Source: Halogranum rubrum
GTDB taxonomy: Archaea; Halobacteriota; Halobacteria; Halobacteriales; Haloferacaceae
NCBI RefSeq assembly: GCF_900114455.1
Contig: NZ_FOTC01000001.1
Location: 124,001-188,000 of the forward strand
Length of the DNA stretch: 64,000 nt
Reading direction: 5' to 3'
The notes below the pieces were generated by a model that saw only the letters and a list, made by a program, of their open reading frames with translations, was not told where the DNA came from and ran no database searches. Both the position numbers and the translations under genes were made by a program. The first letter of the stretch is position 1. Every line of letters starts with the position of its first letter. Below are positions 18,291-27,011 of this stretch, in pieces.

Positions 18291-19655
18291 TCAGTCTCGG
18301 CTTCGACGCGCGAGGAGACCGAGGCCGAGGAGGAGTGCCGCGGCGGCGACGACGAAGCTGTCGAGGTCGCTGGCGACACCCGTCGGACCGTCGTCGGTGA
18401 CGATGTCCGTCGAGACGTCGTCGGGGCTCTCGCCACCGTCTGCGGTGCCCGTCGACGTGCTCTGGTTCTCACGGTTCTCCTGCCAGTAGGTGTTCTCGAC
18501 GTTCGAGAGTGCCTCGTCACAGTCCGCGAGTTCGGCGCTGGTGCGCGGCGTGCCGTTCTTCAGCGTGACTCGTTCGCTGGCGTTCAGGTCGGCCATCGTC
18601 GGCCCGCCCGATTCGGGAACCTGCACGCGGGTCGCGTCGTAGACCAGCCACGGCGAGTAGAACTCCCAGACGACTTCGCCGTCGGGCGTCACTTCGACGA
18701 CGCGGTGGTTCGCGGAGTCGGTGATGAGGGTGTTCCCGTCTTCGAGGCGGTCGGCGTCGCGCGGCCAGTCGAACACCGAGGAGTTTCCGACGCGCCACGT
18801 GCGAGTCCAGTCGTCGCCCGTCCGCTCGTACTCGACGATACGGTCGTTCTCGCTGTCGGCGACGAGGAACGTCGGCGTGCCGTTCTCGGATTCGAGGTAG
18901 TCGGGGTTGTGCTGCTTGTGGAGGATGTCGTGGTTACCGTACTCGCCGAGCGTCATGTCGACTTCGCCCGTCGTTCGGTTCACCAGGAGCGCCTGGTCGA
19001 AGTTTCGCGGCGAGATGAGGAACTGGTCGTCGCCGACGGGGTCGATGTCGTTGACGTGCGTCCAGTCTTCGGTGTAGTTGCCGCCGACGGAGTCGTCGTA
19101 GTGGTCGGCGAACTGCCACTCCCAGACGATTTCGTCGGTCGTCCGGTTGTAGACGAAGATGCGGTCTTCGTTCTCCTCGGACGTTTCGTTGTAGTTCCGC
19201 ATGTCGGCGACGGCGAGATTGCCGTTATCGAGGAGGTCGACGTCGTGGGTGTCGTGGGTGTCGAGTTGCTCGGACCACAGCGTCTCGCCCGTCTCGGGGT
19301 CGAGTTCGTAGACGACCGTCCCCTTGTTCATCGTTCCGGTGACGAACAGGTTGCCGTTGTCGAGGGGGTCGACGTCGTAGCCCCACGTGATGCCTTGGTT
19401 CTTCCCCGTCTTCTGGACCCACTTCACCTCACCGTCGGGGGCGACGCCGACGAGTCGTGCGGGCTTCTTCCCGGAGTCGTTTCCGTCGAACTTTGCACCT
19501 TGGACGCTCAGCACGGTCATCGTCTCGGGCGTCTCCGTTATCACGCCCCGACAGATGCCGGGACCGTCAGATTGAGATTGCGCCGTCGCCGCGGGCAGTG
19601 CGGCGGTACCGACGAGGAGGACCACGAGACAGAGGACCGAGAGGCGGGTTCGCAT
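18291..19655 (-). CDS. Arylsulfotransferase-like secreted beta-propeller, C-terminally anchored
   Basis: 454 residues from ATG 19655. It has a Sec signal (MRTRLSVLCLVVLLVGTAALP) and then propeller repeats with HDTHDVDLLDNGNL, WTHVNDIDPVGDDQFLIS and DITDSANHRVVEV-type motifs, typical of the arylsulfotransferase (ASST) family. The histidines fit the ASST active-site region. A Thr/Gly-rich linker leads to a final hydrophobic helix and RRSRD tail, giving a membrane anchor. Haloarchaeal members may transfer sulfate to glycans or simply be structural propellers; the donor and acceptor are not deducible. Upstream in-frame extension lacks a signal and is excluded. Confidence 0.85.
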   Translation of the reverse strand: MRTRLSVLCLVVLLVGTAALPAATAQSQSDGPGICRGVITETPETMTVLSVQGAKFDGNDSGKKPARLVGVAPDGEVKWVQKTGKNQGITWGYDVDPLDNGNLFVTGTMNKGTVVYELDPETGETLWSEQLDTHDTHDVDLLDNGNLAVADMRNYNETSEENEDRIFVYNRTTDEIVWEWQFADHYDDSVGGNYTEDWTHVNDIDPVGDDQFLISPRNFDQALLVNRTTGEVDMTLGEYGNHDILHKQHNPDYLESENGTPTFLVADSENDRIVEYERTGDDWTRTWRVGNSSVFDWPRDADRLEDGNTLITDSANHRVVEVTPDGEVVWEFYSPWLVYDATRVQVPESGGPTMADLNASERVTLKNGTPRTSAELADCDEALSNVENTYWQENRENQSTSTGTADGGESPDDVSTDIVTDDGPTGVASDLDSFVVAAAALLLGLGLLARRSRD

Positions 19656-19699
19656 ATCTCTCCGGTTCGGGGGCCACAGTATGAGTTTTGTGACTTCTG

Positions 19700-20674
19700 C
19701 TATCGAAAGCGGTCCAACCCGACCTGTCGGCGGGCGACGCCTGCGGGGTTCGCGACCCACGGTGAGCGCTCGTCGCGGAGTGCCGCGAGGTCGACCGCTG
19801 GCGGGTCGCTCGGTTCGGCGGCCGTACACGACGCGCCGCAGTCTGCCCCCGGGTCGACGACACAGCCGAAGTGTTCGCAGTAGGGACGCCCATCGGCCGT
19901 CGCCGTCGCGTGTGCACAGGCCGGCAGGTCGTAGCTCCGCCACCCCTTGCCGTAAGCCTTCTCGGCCACACGACGGCGCACACGAGCTTTCTCGGCCGCG
20001 TCGACGAACGCCACGTCGGTGCGGAGTGGCTGTCGGTCGAGCAGTTCGACGCCGGTCGACTCGGGAGTGAGCGTGGTCGGTTCTCGCACCACCTCACGCT
20101 CACCCGTCTCGGGGTCGAACCGCCAGACGCCGACCTGCTCGGGAATTCGGTTGAGGTGGGCGCGGGTGACGTAGCTCTCGGTCGCCAGAATCACCTCGTC
20201 GAACAGCGCGAGGCTCACGTCGGTTCGGAGTTGGCGTTCGAGGTCACCCGGCGTGCCGAGGTCGGGTTTGTTCTCGATGGCGGTCAGAGACGAAAACCAG
20301 TCGGGGTAGCGCGTGGTTCGGCGGACGTACTCGCGGCCGCCGTGTCGCCCTCGGCCCCCGCGCTCGCGTTCGAAGAAGCCGACCGAGAGTGCCCAGTCGG
20401 TGACCTCCCGCGCTCGCTCCGGGTGACAGTCGAAGGCGTCCTTCCAGTAGACGGCGCTGCCGACGCCGACGTCGCTCTCGACGGCGAGTGTCGGAATTCG
20501 CTGGTCGGTGATGCGGGTTCGAGCGTCGAACTCGGGGCCCTGCTCGACGAGGACGACGTCGACGATGCGATTGCCCGGGGCGACGACGGTGCCGCCGAGT
20601 TGGCGGGCGACGACCGAGTCGGTGGTCGCTTCGAGATGCGAGCAGAGCGCCAGTTCGAACCCGAACTCGTGCAC
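19700..20674 (-). CDS. Conserved haloarchaeal protein (DUF5787-like)
   Basis: 324 residues starting MHEFGFELALCSHLE. It contains AIENKPDLGTPGDLERQL and the segment ESDVGVGSAVYWKDAF, with acidic and lysine residues (E...NKPD) that recall a nuclease-like core, and a C-terminal Cys/His cluster (CAHATATADG, CEHFGCVVDPGADCGASC) that could bind zinc. I place it in the haloarchaeal DUF5787 group from memory of that pattern; no function is established. It is transcribed alone. Confidence 0.7.
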   Translation of the reverse strand: MHEFGFELALCSHLEATTDSVVARQLGGTVVAPGNRIVDVVLVEQGPEFDARTRITDQRIPTLAVESDVGVGSAVYWKDAFDCHPERAREVTDWALSVGFFERERGGRGRHGGREYVRRTTRYPDWFSSLTAIENKPDLGTPGDLERQLRTDVSLALFDEVILATESYVTRAHLNRIPEQVGVWRFDPETGEREVVREPTTLTPESTGVELLDRQPLRTDVAFVDAAEKARVRRRVAEKAYGKGWRSYDLPACAHATATADGRPYCEHFGCVVDPGADCGASCTAAEPSDPPAVDLAALRDERSPWVANPAGVARRQVGLDRFR

Positions 20675-20744
20675 AAGAGTCGGTTAGTGAAGCCGAAAGA
20701 AAAGCGTCGCGCCCGTCAACCATCTACCTCAGCACTCATCGAGT

Positions 20745-21059
20745 TCAGCGTTCGCCGACTGCGACGAGGAGGCCGGCGAACTGGACGGCCGCGTAGGTGA
20801 GCACGAACGGGAGTCCTGCGAGTGCCACGAACGCGGCGACGACCCAGAGCGGCGTCGTCACGAACAGCCACCCCACGACGACGACGGCCGTGAGCACGAG
20901 GAGGCTCGTCAGGAGTGTCGCGAGTGCCGAGAGGACGCGTCGCCAGTCGAACCGAGGCCGGTCGGGTGCAGGTAACTTCCCTATTCGCTGATGATTCTTC
21001 TGACTGCGGTTCGTCGTCACTGGAACTCGGGTCGTGGGTGCTGAAGCGCGTGGTTTCAT
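20745..21059 (-). CDS. Small two-helix membrane protein
   Basis: 104 residues. A basic N-terminal third (about 1-40) precedes two hydrophobic helices (about 45-68 and 72-100) ending LLVAVGER. No family was recognised. A TATA-like TATAT lies about 40 bp upstream on the minus strand. Confidence 0.6.
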   Translation of the reverse strand: MKPRASAPTTRVPVTTNRSQKNHQRIGKLPAPDRPRFDWRRVLSALATLLTSLLVLTAVVVVGWLFVTTPLWVVAAFVALAGLPFVLTYAAVQFAGLLVAVGER

Positions 21060-21158
21060 CGTGTCTCCCTCGATTACTGAGACGGGTTCTCGTGGGATAT
21101 ATGTTCGCTGAAAAACATTTCTGTCGAGCCACCTACCGGAATTTAGTTCAGTCTGTAC

Positions 21159-22103
21159 TCAGACAGGTTCCTGGCCGAGACGGTCGGTCGAGACGATGTC
21201 GAAATCGCGGTCGAGTGTGACTCGTAGGACTTCGTCGTCGAGTGGAATCGTCACGCAGACGCGCCACGGGTCTGTGGTGCCGCCATCGTCGTTCAGCACG
21301 GTCGTGTGTCGGTCGCTGACGGCCCACGGGAGTTCCCAGTACGGGATGGTAGCGAGGTCGAGACCGTGGTCACGGTAGAACTCGGCGACGGCGCTGGCCG
21401 AGAGCAGGCGCATCCCGACGGTCGCCCCGACACGGCGGATACACCGGTCACACGTCGCGAGGACGACGGTATCGTACTCTGGGAACCGACAGGCCGACGC
21501 TGTGCCGTCTTCGGAGAACCGGTCGGTGTCGGTGACGAGTTCCGTGCGGAGTTCGCTCCCGCACACGGGACAGATGCCAGCGGCGACGAGCGCGTATTGG
21601 CCGCGGACCCACCGTTCGTAGGCGTCGAGGAGCGCGTCGTCGTCGCGGCCGAAGAGACCCCCCGGTGGGAAGGGGTGGCGACTGTGAACTCGCTCACAGG
21701 CGGTGCAGTCGACGGTCAGCGACTCGTCGGCGTAGTGCGCGTGGAGCGGTTCACCGCAGTGGACGCAGTCGCTTCCGACCGGAAACGGGTCGCGGCGCGG
21801 GTCCTCGGTAAACGTCCCGACGACGAGTGCGCGGACGACACCTTTTCCCGCCGCCCGGAGACTGTAGCCTTCGTCGGTCTTGCGGACGAAGTGGTCGGTG
21901 AGTTGTCGGAGGTGGTAGTTGAACTGCGCGCTGTCGCGCATCCCGACGCTGGCGCGGAGTTCCGAGAAACTGACCGGACGTTCGGGGGCCTCCCAGAGCG
22001 CCCGGAGGATGGCGAGTCGGGTCTCGTTGGCGATGGCACCGAAGGCGTCCGCCGGAGCGACGCGGCGGTCCACCTCGGTTCGTGTGGAGTCGGAGTCGGC
22101 CAT
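21159..22103 (-). CDS. ArsR-type winged-helix transcriptional regulator with zinc-ribbon-like C-terminal domain
   Basis: 314 residues. The winged helix spans about 20-95 (AIANETRLAILRALWE, then SFSELRASVGMRDSAQFNYHL, the recognition region). Paired cysteines follow: CVHCGEPLHAH, CTACERVH, CPVCGSEL and CDRCIRR, suggesting zinc sites. Haloarchaea hold many such one-component regulators; the signal is unknown. It is divergent from the eIF2-gamma operon with 185 bp between. Confidence 0.85.
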   Translation of the reverse strand: MADSDSTRTEVDRRVAPADAFGAIANETRLAILRALWEAPERPVSFSELRASVGMRDSAQFNYHLRQLTDHFVRKTDEGYSLRAAGKGVVRALVVGTFTEDPRRDPFPVGSDCVHCGEPLHAHYADESLTVDCTACERVHSRHPFPPGGLFGRDDDALLDAYERWVRGQYALVAAGICPVCGSELRTELVTDTDRFSEDGTASACRFPEYDTVVLATCDRCIRRVGATVGMRLLSASAVAEFYRDHGLDLATIPYWELPWAVSDRHTTVLNDDGGTTDPWRVCVTIPLDDEVLRVTLDRDFDIVSTDRLGQEPV

Positions 22104-22288
22104 ACCGTTCTCTGTTCACCGGGAAGCTAAAGGGTTGTCAGTGTGTAACACACTATCGTTCTCGTACCCGACGAGAACGCGGACTGTCACCGCGTACCGC
22201 GCCAGGACAGACTCGTAGCCGATACGAGAACAGCAACTTTATCAGTCGTTCGGGGCGAAACTTCCCCAAGATTACTCTCAGGAGGTAA

Positions 22289-23524
22289 ATGGTGACGGAA
22301 AATCCGCAGCAACCGGAGGTGAACATCGGACTCGTCGGTCACGTCGACCACGGGAAGACGACCTTGGTCCAGGCGCTTAGTGGGTCGTGGACCGACCAGC
22401 ACTCGGAGGAGATGAAACGAGGTATCTCCATCCGACTGGGGTACGCGGACGCGACGTTCCGCAGGTGTCCCGAGGAAGACGAGCCCGAATGCTTCACAGT
22501 AGAGGAAACGTGCGACGAACACGGTGTCGAGACGGACGTACTTCGAACAGTATCGTTCGTCGACGCACCCGGCCACGAGACGCTGATGGCGACGATGCTC
22601 TCGGGTGCGGCCCTGATGGACGGGGCCGTACTCGTCGTGTCTGCGACGGAGGACGTTCCGCAGGCACAGACCGAAGAGCATCTGATGGCGCTCGACATCA
22701 TCGGTATCGAGAACATCGTCATCGCGCAGAACAAAGTCGACCTGGTCGACCGTGACCGCGCGGTCGACAACTACGAACAGATCAAGGAGTTCGTGAAGGG
22801 GACCGTCGCAGAAGACGCCCCCATCGTGCCCATCAGCGCGCAGCAGGACGTGAACATGGACCTCCTCATCGAGGCCGTCGAAGAGGAGATTCCGACGCCC
22901 GACCGCGACGAGGCGGAGGATCCACGGATGTACGTCGCGCGCAGTTTCGACATCAACCGCCCCGGAACGACCTGGGACGGTCTCACGGGCGGCGTCGTCG
23001 GTGGCTCGCTCATCGAAGGAAAACTCACGAAGGGCGACGAAATCGAACTTCGCCCCGGCCGAGAGGTCGAAGAGGGCGGCCAGTCCGAGTGGCGACCCAT
23101 CACGACCAGCGTCCGTTCGCTACAGGCGGGCGGCAAGCAGGTCAACGAGGTCAGCCCCGGTGGACTGCTCGGCGTCGGGACGGGACTCGACCCCAGCCTG
23201 ACGAAGGGTGACGCCCTCGCGGGACAGGTCGCCGGCAAGCCCGGCACCCTCCCGCCGACGTGGCACACCTTCGAGATGGACGTCGACCTACTCGAACGCG
23301 TCGTCGGCGGCGACGAGGAGATCGAGGAGATCTCCACGGGCGAACCGCTCATGCTCACCGTCGGGACGGCAACGACCGTCGGTGCAGTCACGAGCGCCCG
23401 CGAAGGGGAGTGCGAGGTCAAACTCAAGCGCCCCGTCTGTGCACCTATCGGTGCGAAGATCGCGATCAACCGCCGCGTCGGCGCTCGCTGGCGTCTCATC
23501 GGTATCGGGACGCTCAAAGAGTAG
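22289..23524 (+). CDS. eif2g: Translation initiation factor 2 subunit gamma
   Basis: 411 residues. GTPase motifs are clear: G1 [11 protein letters not shown]3 DAPGHE, G4 AQNKVDLVD, and a Cys cluster between G1 and G3 (residues CPEEDEPEC and CDEHG) typical of the zinc knuckle. Two beta-barrel domains follow. The protein brings initiator Met-tRNA to the small ribosomal subunit together with the alpha and beta subunits. It heads the run eif2g-PIN-rpo7-spt4-dephospho-CoA kinase. A ctttat TATA-like box lies about 50 bp upstream. Confidence 0.98.
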   Translation: MVTENPQQPEVNIGLVGHVDHGKTTLVQALSGSWTDQHSEEMKRGISIRLGYADATFRRCPEEDEPECFTVEETCDEHGVETDVLRTVSFVDAPGHETLMATMLSGAALMDGAVLVVSATEDVPQAQTEEHLMALDIIGIENIVIAQNKVDLVDRDRAVDNYEQIKEFVKGTVAEDAPIVPISAQQDVNMDLLIEAVEEEIPTPDRDEAEDPRMYVARSFDINRPGTTWDGLTGGVVGGSLIEGKLTKGDEIELRPGREVEEGGQSEWRPITTSVRSLQAGGKQVNEVSPGGLLGVGTGLDPSLTKGDALAGQVAGKPGTLPPTWHTFEMDVDLLERVVGGDEEIEEISTGEPLMLTVGTATTVGAVTSAREGECEVKLKRPVCAPIGAKIAINRRVGARWRLIGIGTLKE

Positions 23525-23911
23525 ATGGTGGTCGTCGCCGTGGATACGAACGCGCTGATGATGCCGGTCGAACTCGACGTCCGTGTGTTCGACGAACTCG
23601 ACCGGTTGTTCGGGACGGCCGACCTCGTCACCCCTCGTGCGGTTCTCGACGAACTCGAGAAACTCGCTGCGGGGTCCAACGGTGAGGAAGGCGTCGCCGC
23701 CAGCGTCGGTTCGGACTTGGCGACTCGCCACTGTCGCGTGGTCGACACCGAAGCATCGTACGCCGACGACGCCATCGTCGAACTCGCCACGCAGGGTGAG
23801 TGCGACTGCGTCGTCACGAACGACCGACCGCTACAGGACCGACTGCTCGAACGCGGTGTTCGCGTCGTCGGTGTCCGGGGTCGGAACACACTCGCGGTAA
23901 CAGAGCCATAA
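23525..23911 (+). CDS. PIN-domain nuclease (Fcf1/Utp23-like)
   Basis: 128 residues. It opens VVAVDTNALMMP with the first catalytic aspartate. A central glutamate lies in VLDELEKL, and D...D residues occur in YADDAIVEL and VVTNDRPLQ, completing the PIN active site. In archaea this gene regularly sits between eIF2-gamma and rpo7, and the relatives of eukaryotic Fcf1 suggest rRNA processing rather than a toxin. The ATG directly follows the eIF2-gamma stop with no gap. Confidence 0.9.
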   Translation: MVVVAVDTNALMMPVELDVRVFDELDRLFGTADLVTPRAVLDELEKLAAGSNGEEGVAASVGSDLATRHCRVVDTEASYADDAIVELATQGECDCVVTNDRPLQDRLLERGVRVVGVRGRNTLAVTEP

Positions 23912-23920
23912 CACGAGGAT

Positions 23921-24490
23921 ATGTATAAGAAGGTACGACTCAAGGACACGGTCGAAGTGCCGCCGAAGCATCTGGCGGACGTGACTCCCCAGCGAGTCAA
24001 GCGACTGCTCCAAGACAAGCTCGAAGGACGAATGGACGAAGACGTGGGCAGCGTCGTCAGCGTCGTCAACGTACACGACATCGGCGAGGGTTCGGTCCTG
24101 CCGAACCGTCCCGGCGTGTACTACCAAGCGGAGTTCGACGCCATCACCTACGACCCACAGATGCAGGAGGTCGTCGACGGGACGGTCGTCGAAGTCGTGG
24201 AGTTCGGTGCGTTCGTCGGCATCGGCCCGGTGGACGGACTGCTCCACGTCTCGCAGATCTCCGACGAATATCTCGCCTACGACGGCGAGAACCAGCAGCT
24301 CGCGTCGACGGACTCGAACGACACGCTCGGTGTCGACGACGCCGTCCGCGTGCGCGTCGTGACGAAGAGCATCGACGAGCGCAACCCGCGCGACTCGAAG
24401 ATCGGACTCACGGCCAAACAGCCCGGCCTCGGCAAACACGGCTGGCTGGAGCAGAAGCGCGAAGAGCGACAGGCCAGCACGGAGGGGTAA
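23921..24490 (+). CDS. rpo7: DNA-directed RNA polymerase subunit Rpo7 (RpoE')
   Basis: 189 residues. The N-terminal RNP-like domain spans about 1-80 and an S1 OB domain about 82-165 (GTVVEVVEFGAFVGIGPVDG, LLHVSQISDEY). Rpo7 pairs with Rpo4 to form the polymerase stalk that binds nascent RNA. It is followed 3 bp later by spt4. Confidence 0.97.
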   Translation: MYKKVRLKDTVEVPPKHLADVTPQRVKRLLQDKLEGRMDEDVGSVVSVVNVHDIGEGSVLPNRPGVYYQAEFDAITYDPQMQEVVDGTVVEVVEFGAFVGIGPVDGLLHVSQISDEYLAYDGENQQLASTDSNDTLGVDDAVRVRVVTKSIDERNPRDSKIGLTAKQPGLGKHGWLEQKREERQASTEG

Positions 24491-24493
24491 CCG

Positions 24494-24691
24494 ATGGCAA
24501 AGAAGCGAAAGGCCTGCCGTGAGTGCCATTACATCAACGAACCGGACAACCAGACCTGCAACAACTGCGGGTCGTCGAGTCTGACGGAGGACTGGGCCGG
24601 TTACGTGGTCATCACGCACCCCGAACAGAGCGAAGTCGCCACCGAGATGAACGTCAGCGAGGCCGGCGGCTACGCGCTCAAGGTCCGGTGA
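24494..24691 (+). CDS. spt4: Transcription elongation factor Spt4 (RpoE'')
   Basis: 65 residues with a zinc ribbon of two Cys pairs (CRECHYI and CNNCGSS). Spt4 forms a heterodimer with Spt5/NusG on RNA polymerase. The stop overlaps the next gene by one base (TGATG), so translation is coupled. Confidence 0.97.
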   Translation: MAKKRKACRECHYINEPDNQTCNNCGSSSLTEDWAGYVVITHPEQSEVATEMNVSEAGGYALKVR

Positions 24692-25224
24692 TGCTTCGGC
24701 TCCCCGCGGACCTGCGTGGCGCGTTCAAAGACCCGCTGGGTCGCGTCTACACCGACCCCGTGGACCTCCTCCGCGACGCCGACCAGACAGAAGGCCCGAT
24801 AATCGCCGTCGGCGACGTCGTCACGTTCCACCTCAGACAGGCCGAACGGGACCCGGACGTCGCTGTCATCGACGGCAAGACGAAACGGGAGGCCGTCGAC
24901 GAGGCTGTGAAGGAAGTGCTCGACGGCGACGCCGACCGCATCGAAGTCGAGAACCCGCCGGCGACGATTTCGGAAGCGCTGCTCGACGCACTCGTGAGTG
25001 CCCTCGCTGCCGACGACCCGACCGTCATCTTCGTCGACGGCGAAGAGGATTTGGCGACGCTCCCGGCTATCGTCGCCGCACCGGTCGGTGCGAGCATCGT
25101 CTACGGTCAACCCAACGAGGGAATGGTCCACGTGCCCGTCGACGAGGAGACGAAAGCCGAGGCCCGCGAGTTGCTCTCGAAGTTCGAGGGCGACGTCGAC
25201 GCGGCGCTCGCTCGGTTGGACTAA
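24691..25224 (+). CDS. GTP-dependent dephospho-CoA kinase (DUF359)
   Basis: 177 residues. It contains VGDVVTFHL, IDGKTKREAVD and EDLATLPAIVAAPVGASIVYGQP, which define the DUF359 family, now known as the archaeal enzyme that phosphorylates dephospho-CoA to CoA using GTP. The family is usually located next to spt4, as here. The ATG at 24691 overlaps the spt4 stop. Confidence 0.94.
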   Translation: MLRLPADLRGAFKDPLGRVYTDPVDLLRDADQTEGPIIAVGDVVTFHLRQAERDPDVAVIDGKTKREAVDEAVKEVLDGDADRIEVENPPATISEALLDALVSALAADDPTVIFVDGEEDLATLPAIVAAPVGASIVYGQPNEGMVHVPVDEETKAEARELLSKFEGDVDAALARLD

Positions 25225-25274
25225 CCGGTCAATTTTCACACAAGAGCTATTACGAACCCGTCGGCAGCACGGGT

Positions 25275-26567
25275 ATGTCTCCCCGCACTCGCAGGCGCTT
25301 CCTCCGCAGCAGTGGCCTCGCTCTCGGTGCGTTCGTCACCGGGTGTACCAGCTCTCCACCAGTGTCGACGTCGCCCACGTCGTCACCGGCTGAGACGCCG
25401 ACAGCGACGGCAACGGCGACAGACACCACACAGTTCCCACCGCCGGAACCGACGTCGGCCGCGCCGCAAGACCCGACGCCGATGCCGACGGAGACGGACT
25501 GGCCGCGATTCCAGTTCGACGGCGGAAACACCGGGCATCGACCCGGACTGACCGCCGTCCCCGACGACCCCGACACCTACTGGCAGTTTTTCGTCCAGTC
25601 GTCGCCACCCGTCGTCGCCGATGGGTCGCTCTACACGGCCGAACGCGACCGCAACCACCGTACGCTCGTCGCCCGTGACGCGGCGACCGGTCGGGTCCAG
25701 TGGCTCCGGACGGCCGACCGCGGTGGGGCAGTCACTCACCCTACCGTCGTCGGGGACACGCTTCTCGCACAGAGCTACACGATTCTCTTCGCCTTCGACA
25801 GGACGACCGGCGACCAGCGATGGGAACTCGACATCGGACAGGGTTCGCCGGGGTCGCCAGTGGTCGTCGACGGCACGGCATATCTCGCCAACGGGTCGTA
25901 CGCTTCGGGACCGAGCGAAGCCTTCGCAGTCGACGTGACGACCGGTGAGGAGCAGTGGCGCGTCGAACTCGGGAGTGGTATGCCACATCTCCGTGGTTCC
26001 GTCGCCGTCGCCGACGGGTCGGTGTTCGTCGTGGACGGTGACCTCGTCGCACTCGACGTGACCGACGGGAGCGAACGCTGGCGAGTCACGTTCGACGCAC
26101 CGGCGGAGACGACGCCGACAACAGCGGACGGGATGGTATACGTCACCGACACTACGGGGACTCTTCACGCCGTCAGCGCGGCCGACGGCACGGAGCAGTG
26201 GGCGGCCGACGTGGGTGAACCGGTCAGAGGGACTGCAGCGGCCGTCGCCGACGACGAGGTGTACGTCGGGACAGAGTCAGGCCTCGTCGCGCTGACCACC
26301 GGTGGGTCCGACCGGTGGCAGTTCTCACTGTCGAGAGCGACGTCGCCTACTGTCGGTACGGACGCCGTGTACGTGGGCGGGCAGGGGTTCGAATCACCGT
26401 CGGCCTTCGCGCTCGACAGAGAGACCGGTAAACGGCGCTGGCGGTACGCCACGGCGGAGAAAGCCATCTCGGACTACGTACAGGCCGGCGTCCGTGGACC
26501 GCCGACGCTCGTCGAGGGTGGGGTGTATGTCGTCGCCGCCGACGGGATGCACGCGCTCGGCCGGTAG
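25275..26567 (+). CDS. Tat lipoprotein with PQQ-type beta-propeller repeats
   Basis: 430 residues. A twin-arginine signal (RTRRRFLRSSG) and a lipobox VTGC at about residues 20-23 predict a lipid-anchored exported protein, followed by a Thr/Pro-rich spacer. Repeats of the PQQ/WD-like type, each with a [AV]xDxxTGxxxW core (DRTTGDQRWELD, DVTTGEEQWRVE, DRETGKRRWRY), build a propeller. No catalytic residues are evident, so a binding or scaffold role is likely. It sits between two members of a normally compact information-processing block, 50 bp after the dephospho-CoA kinase gene. Confidence 0.9.
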   Translation: MSPRTRRRFLRSSGLALGAFVTGCTSSPPVSTSPTSSPAETPTATATATDTTQFPPPEPTSAAPQDPTPMPTETDWPRFQFDGGNTGHRPGLTAVPDDPDTYWQFFVQSSPPVVADGSLYTAERDRNHRTLVARDAATGRVQWLRTADRGGAVTHPTVVGDTLLAQSYTILFAFDRTTGDQRWELDIGQGSPGSPVVVDGTAYLANGSYASGPSEAFAVDVTTGEEQWRVELGSGMPHLRGSVAVADGSVFVVDGDLVALDVTDGSERWRVTFDAPAETTPTTADGMVYVTDTTGTLHAVSAADGTEQWAADVGEPVRGTAAAVADDEVYVGTESGLVALTTGGSDRWQFSLSRATSPTVGTDAVYVGGQGFESPSAFALDRETGKRRWRYATAEKAISDYVQAGVRGPPTLVEGGVYVVAADGMHALGR

Positions 26568-26683
26568 TGCGTCAATCCGCTACTCGGCGTTACCGGCCAC
26601 GTATCAGTCACGCTTCCGAAAGACGGCGTCACGAGGTCGAAATCCTTTTACTTGTTTCGAGAAGAGGTTGTAGCAACTGAACC

Positions 26684-27001
26684 ATGGACATCGACATCAT
26701 CTCCGAAGACGAGAACCCCATGTTGCACCGTACCGACGTCCGATTCGAAATCGTCCACGACGACGCATCCCCCTCCCGTCTGCAGGTCCGCGACAGTCTC
26801 GCGGCCAAACTCGACAAGGGTTCGGACGAAGTCGTCGTCCACAAACTCGACACGAAGTTCGGCATGCGAAAGACCATCGGCTACGCGAAGGTCTACGAGA
26901 CGGCCGACTTCGCTCGCGACGTCGAACAAGAGCACATGCTCGAACGCAACAAGATCACCGCCGGCGACGAGGAAGGCGACGCCGAAGCCGAAGAAGCGTA
27001 A
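26684..27001 (+). CDS. rps24e: Small-subunit ribosomal protein S24e
   Basis: 105 residues, the usual archaeal length. The signature FGMRKTIGYAKVYET lies near residue 60-75, and the tail is very acidic as in halophiles. A TATA-like ttttac at 26646-26651 lies about 35 bp upstream of ATG. The next gene, kae1-bud32, begins 10 bp after the stop; the S27e-a gene that often follows in archaea is absent here. Confidence 0.97.
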   Translation: MDIDIISEDENPMLHRTDVRFEIVHDDASPSRLQVRDSLAAKLDKGSDEVVVHKLDTKFGMRKTIGYAKVYETADFARDVEQEHMLERNKITAGDEEGDAEAEEA

Positions 27002-27011
27002 TCTGACCTGA

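Noticed and set aside
18087-19883. 598-codon plus-strand frame opposite the arylsulfotransferase-like gene
   Set aside because: It is Val/Asp/Arg shadow sequence without domain features, opposite a gene with a clear signal peptide and propeller motifs.
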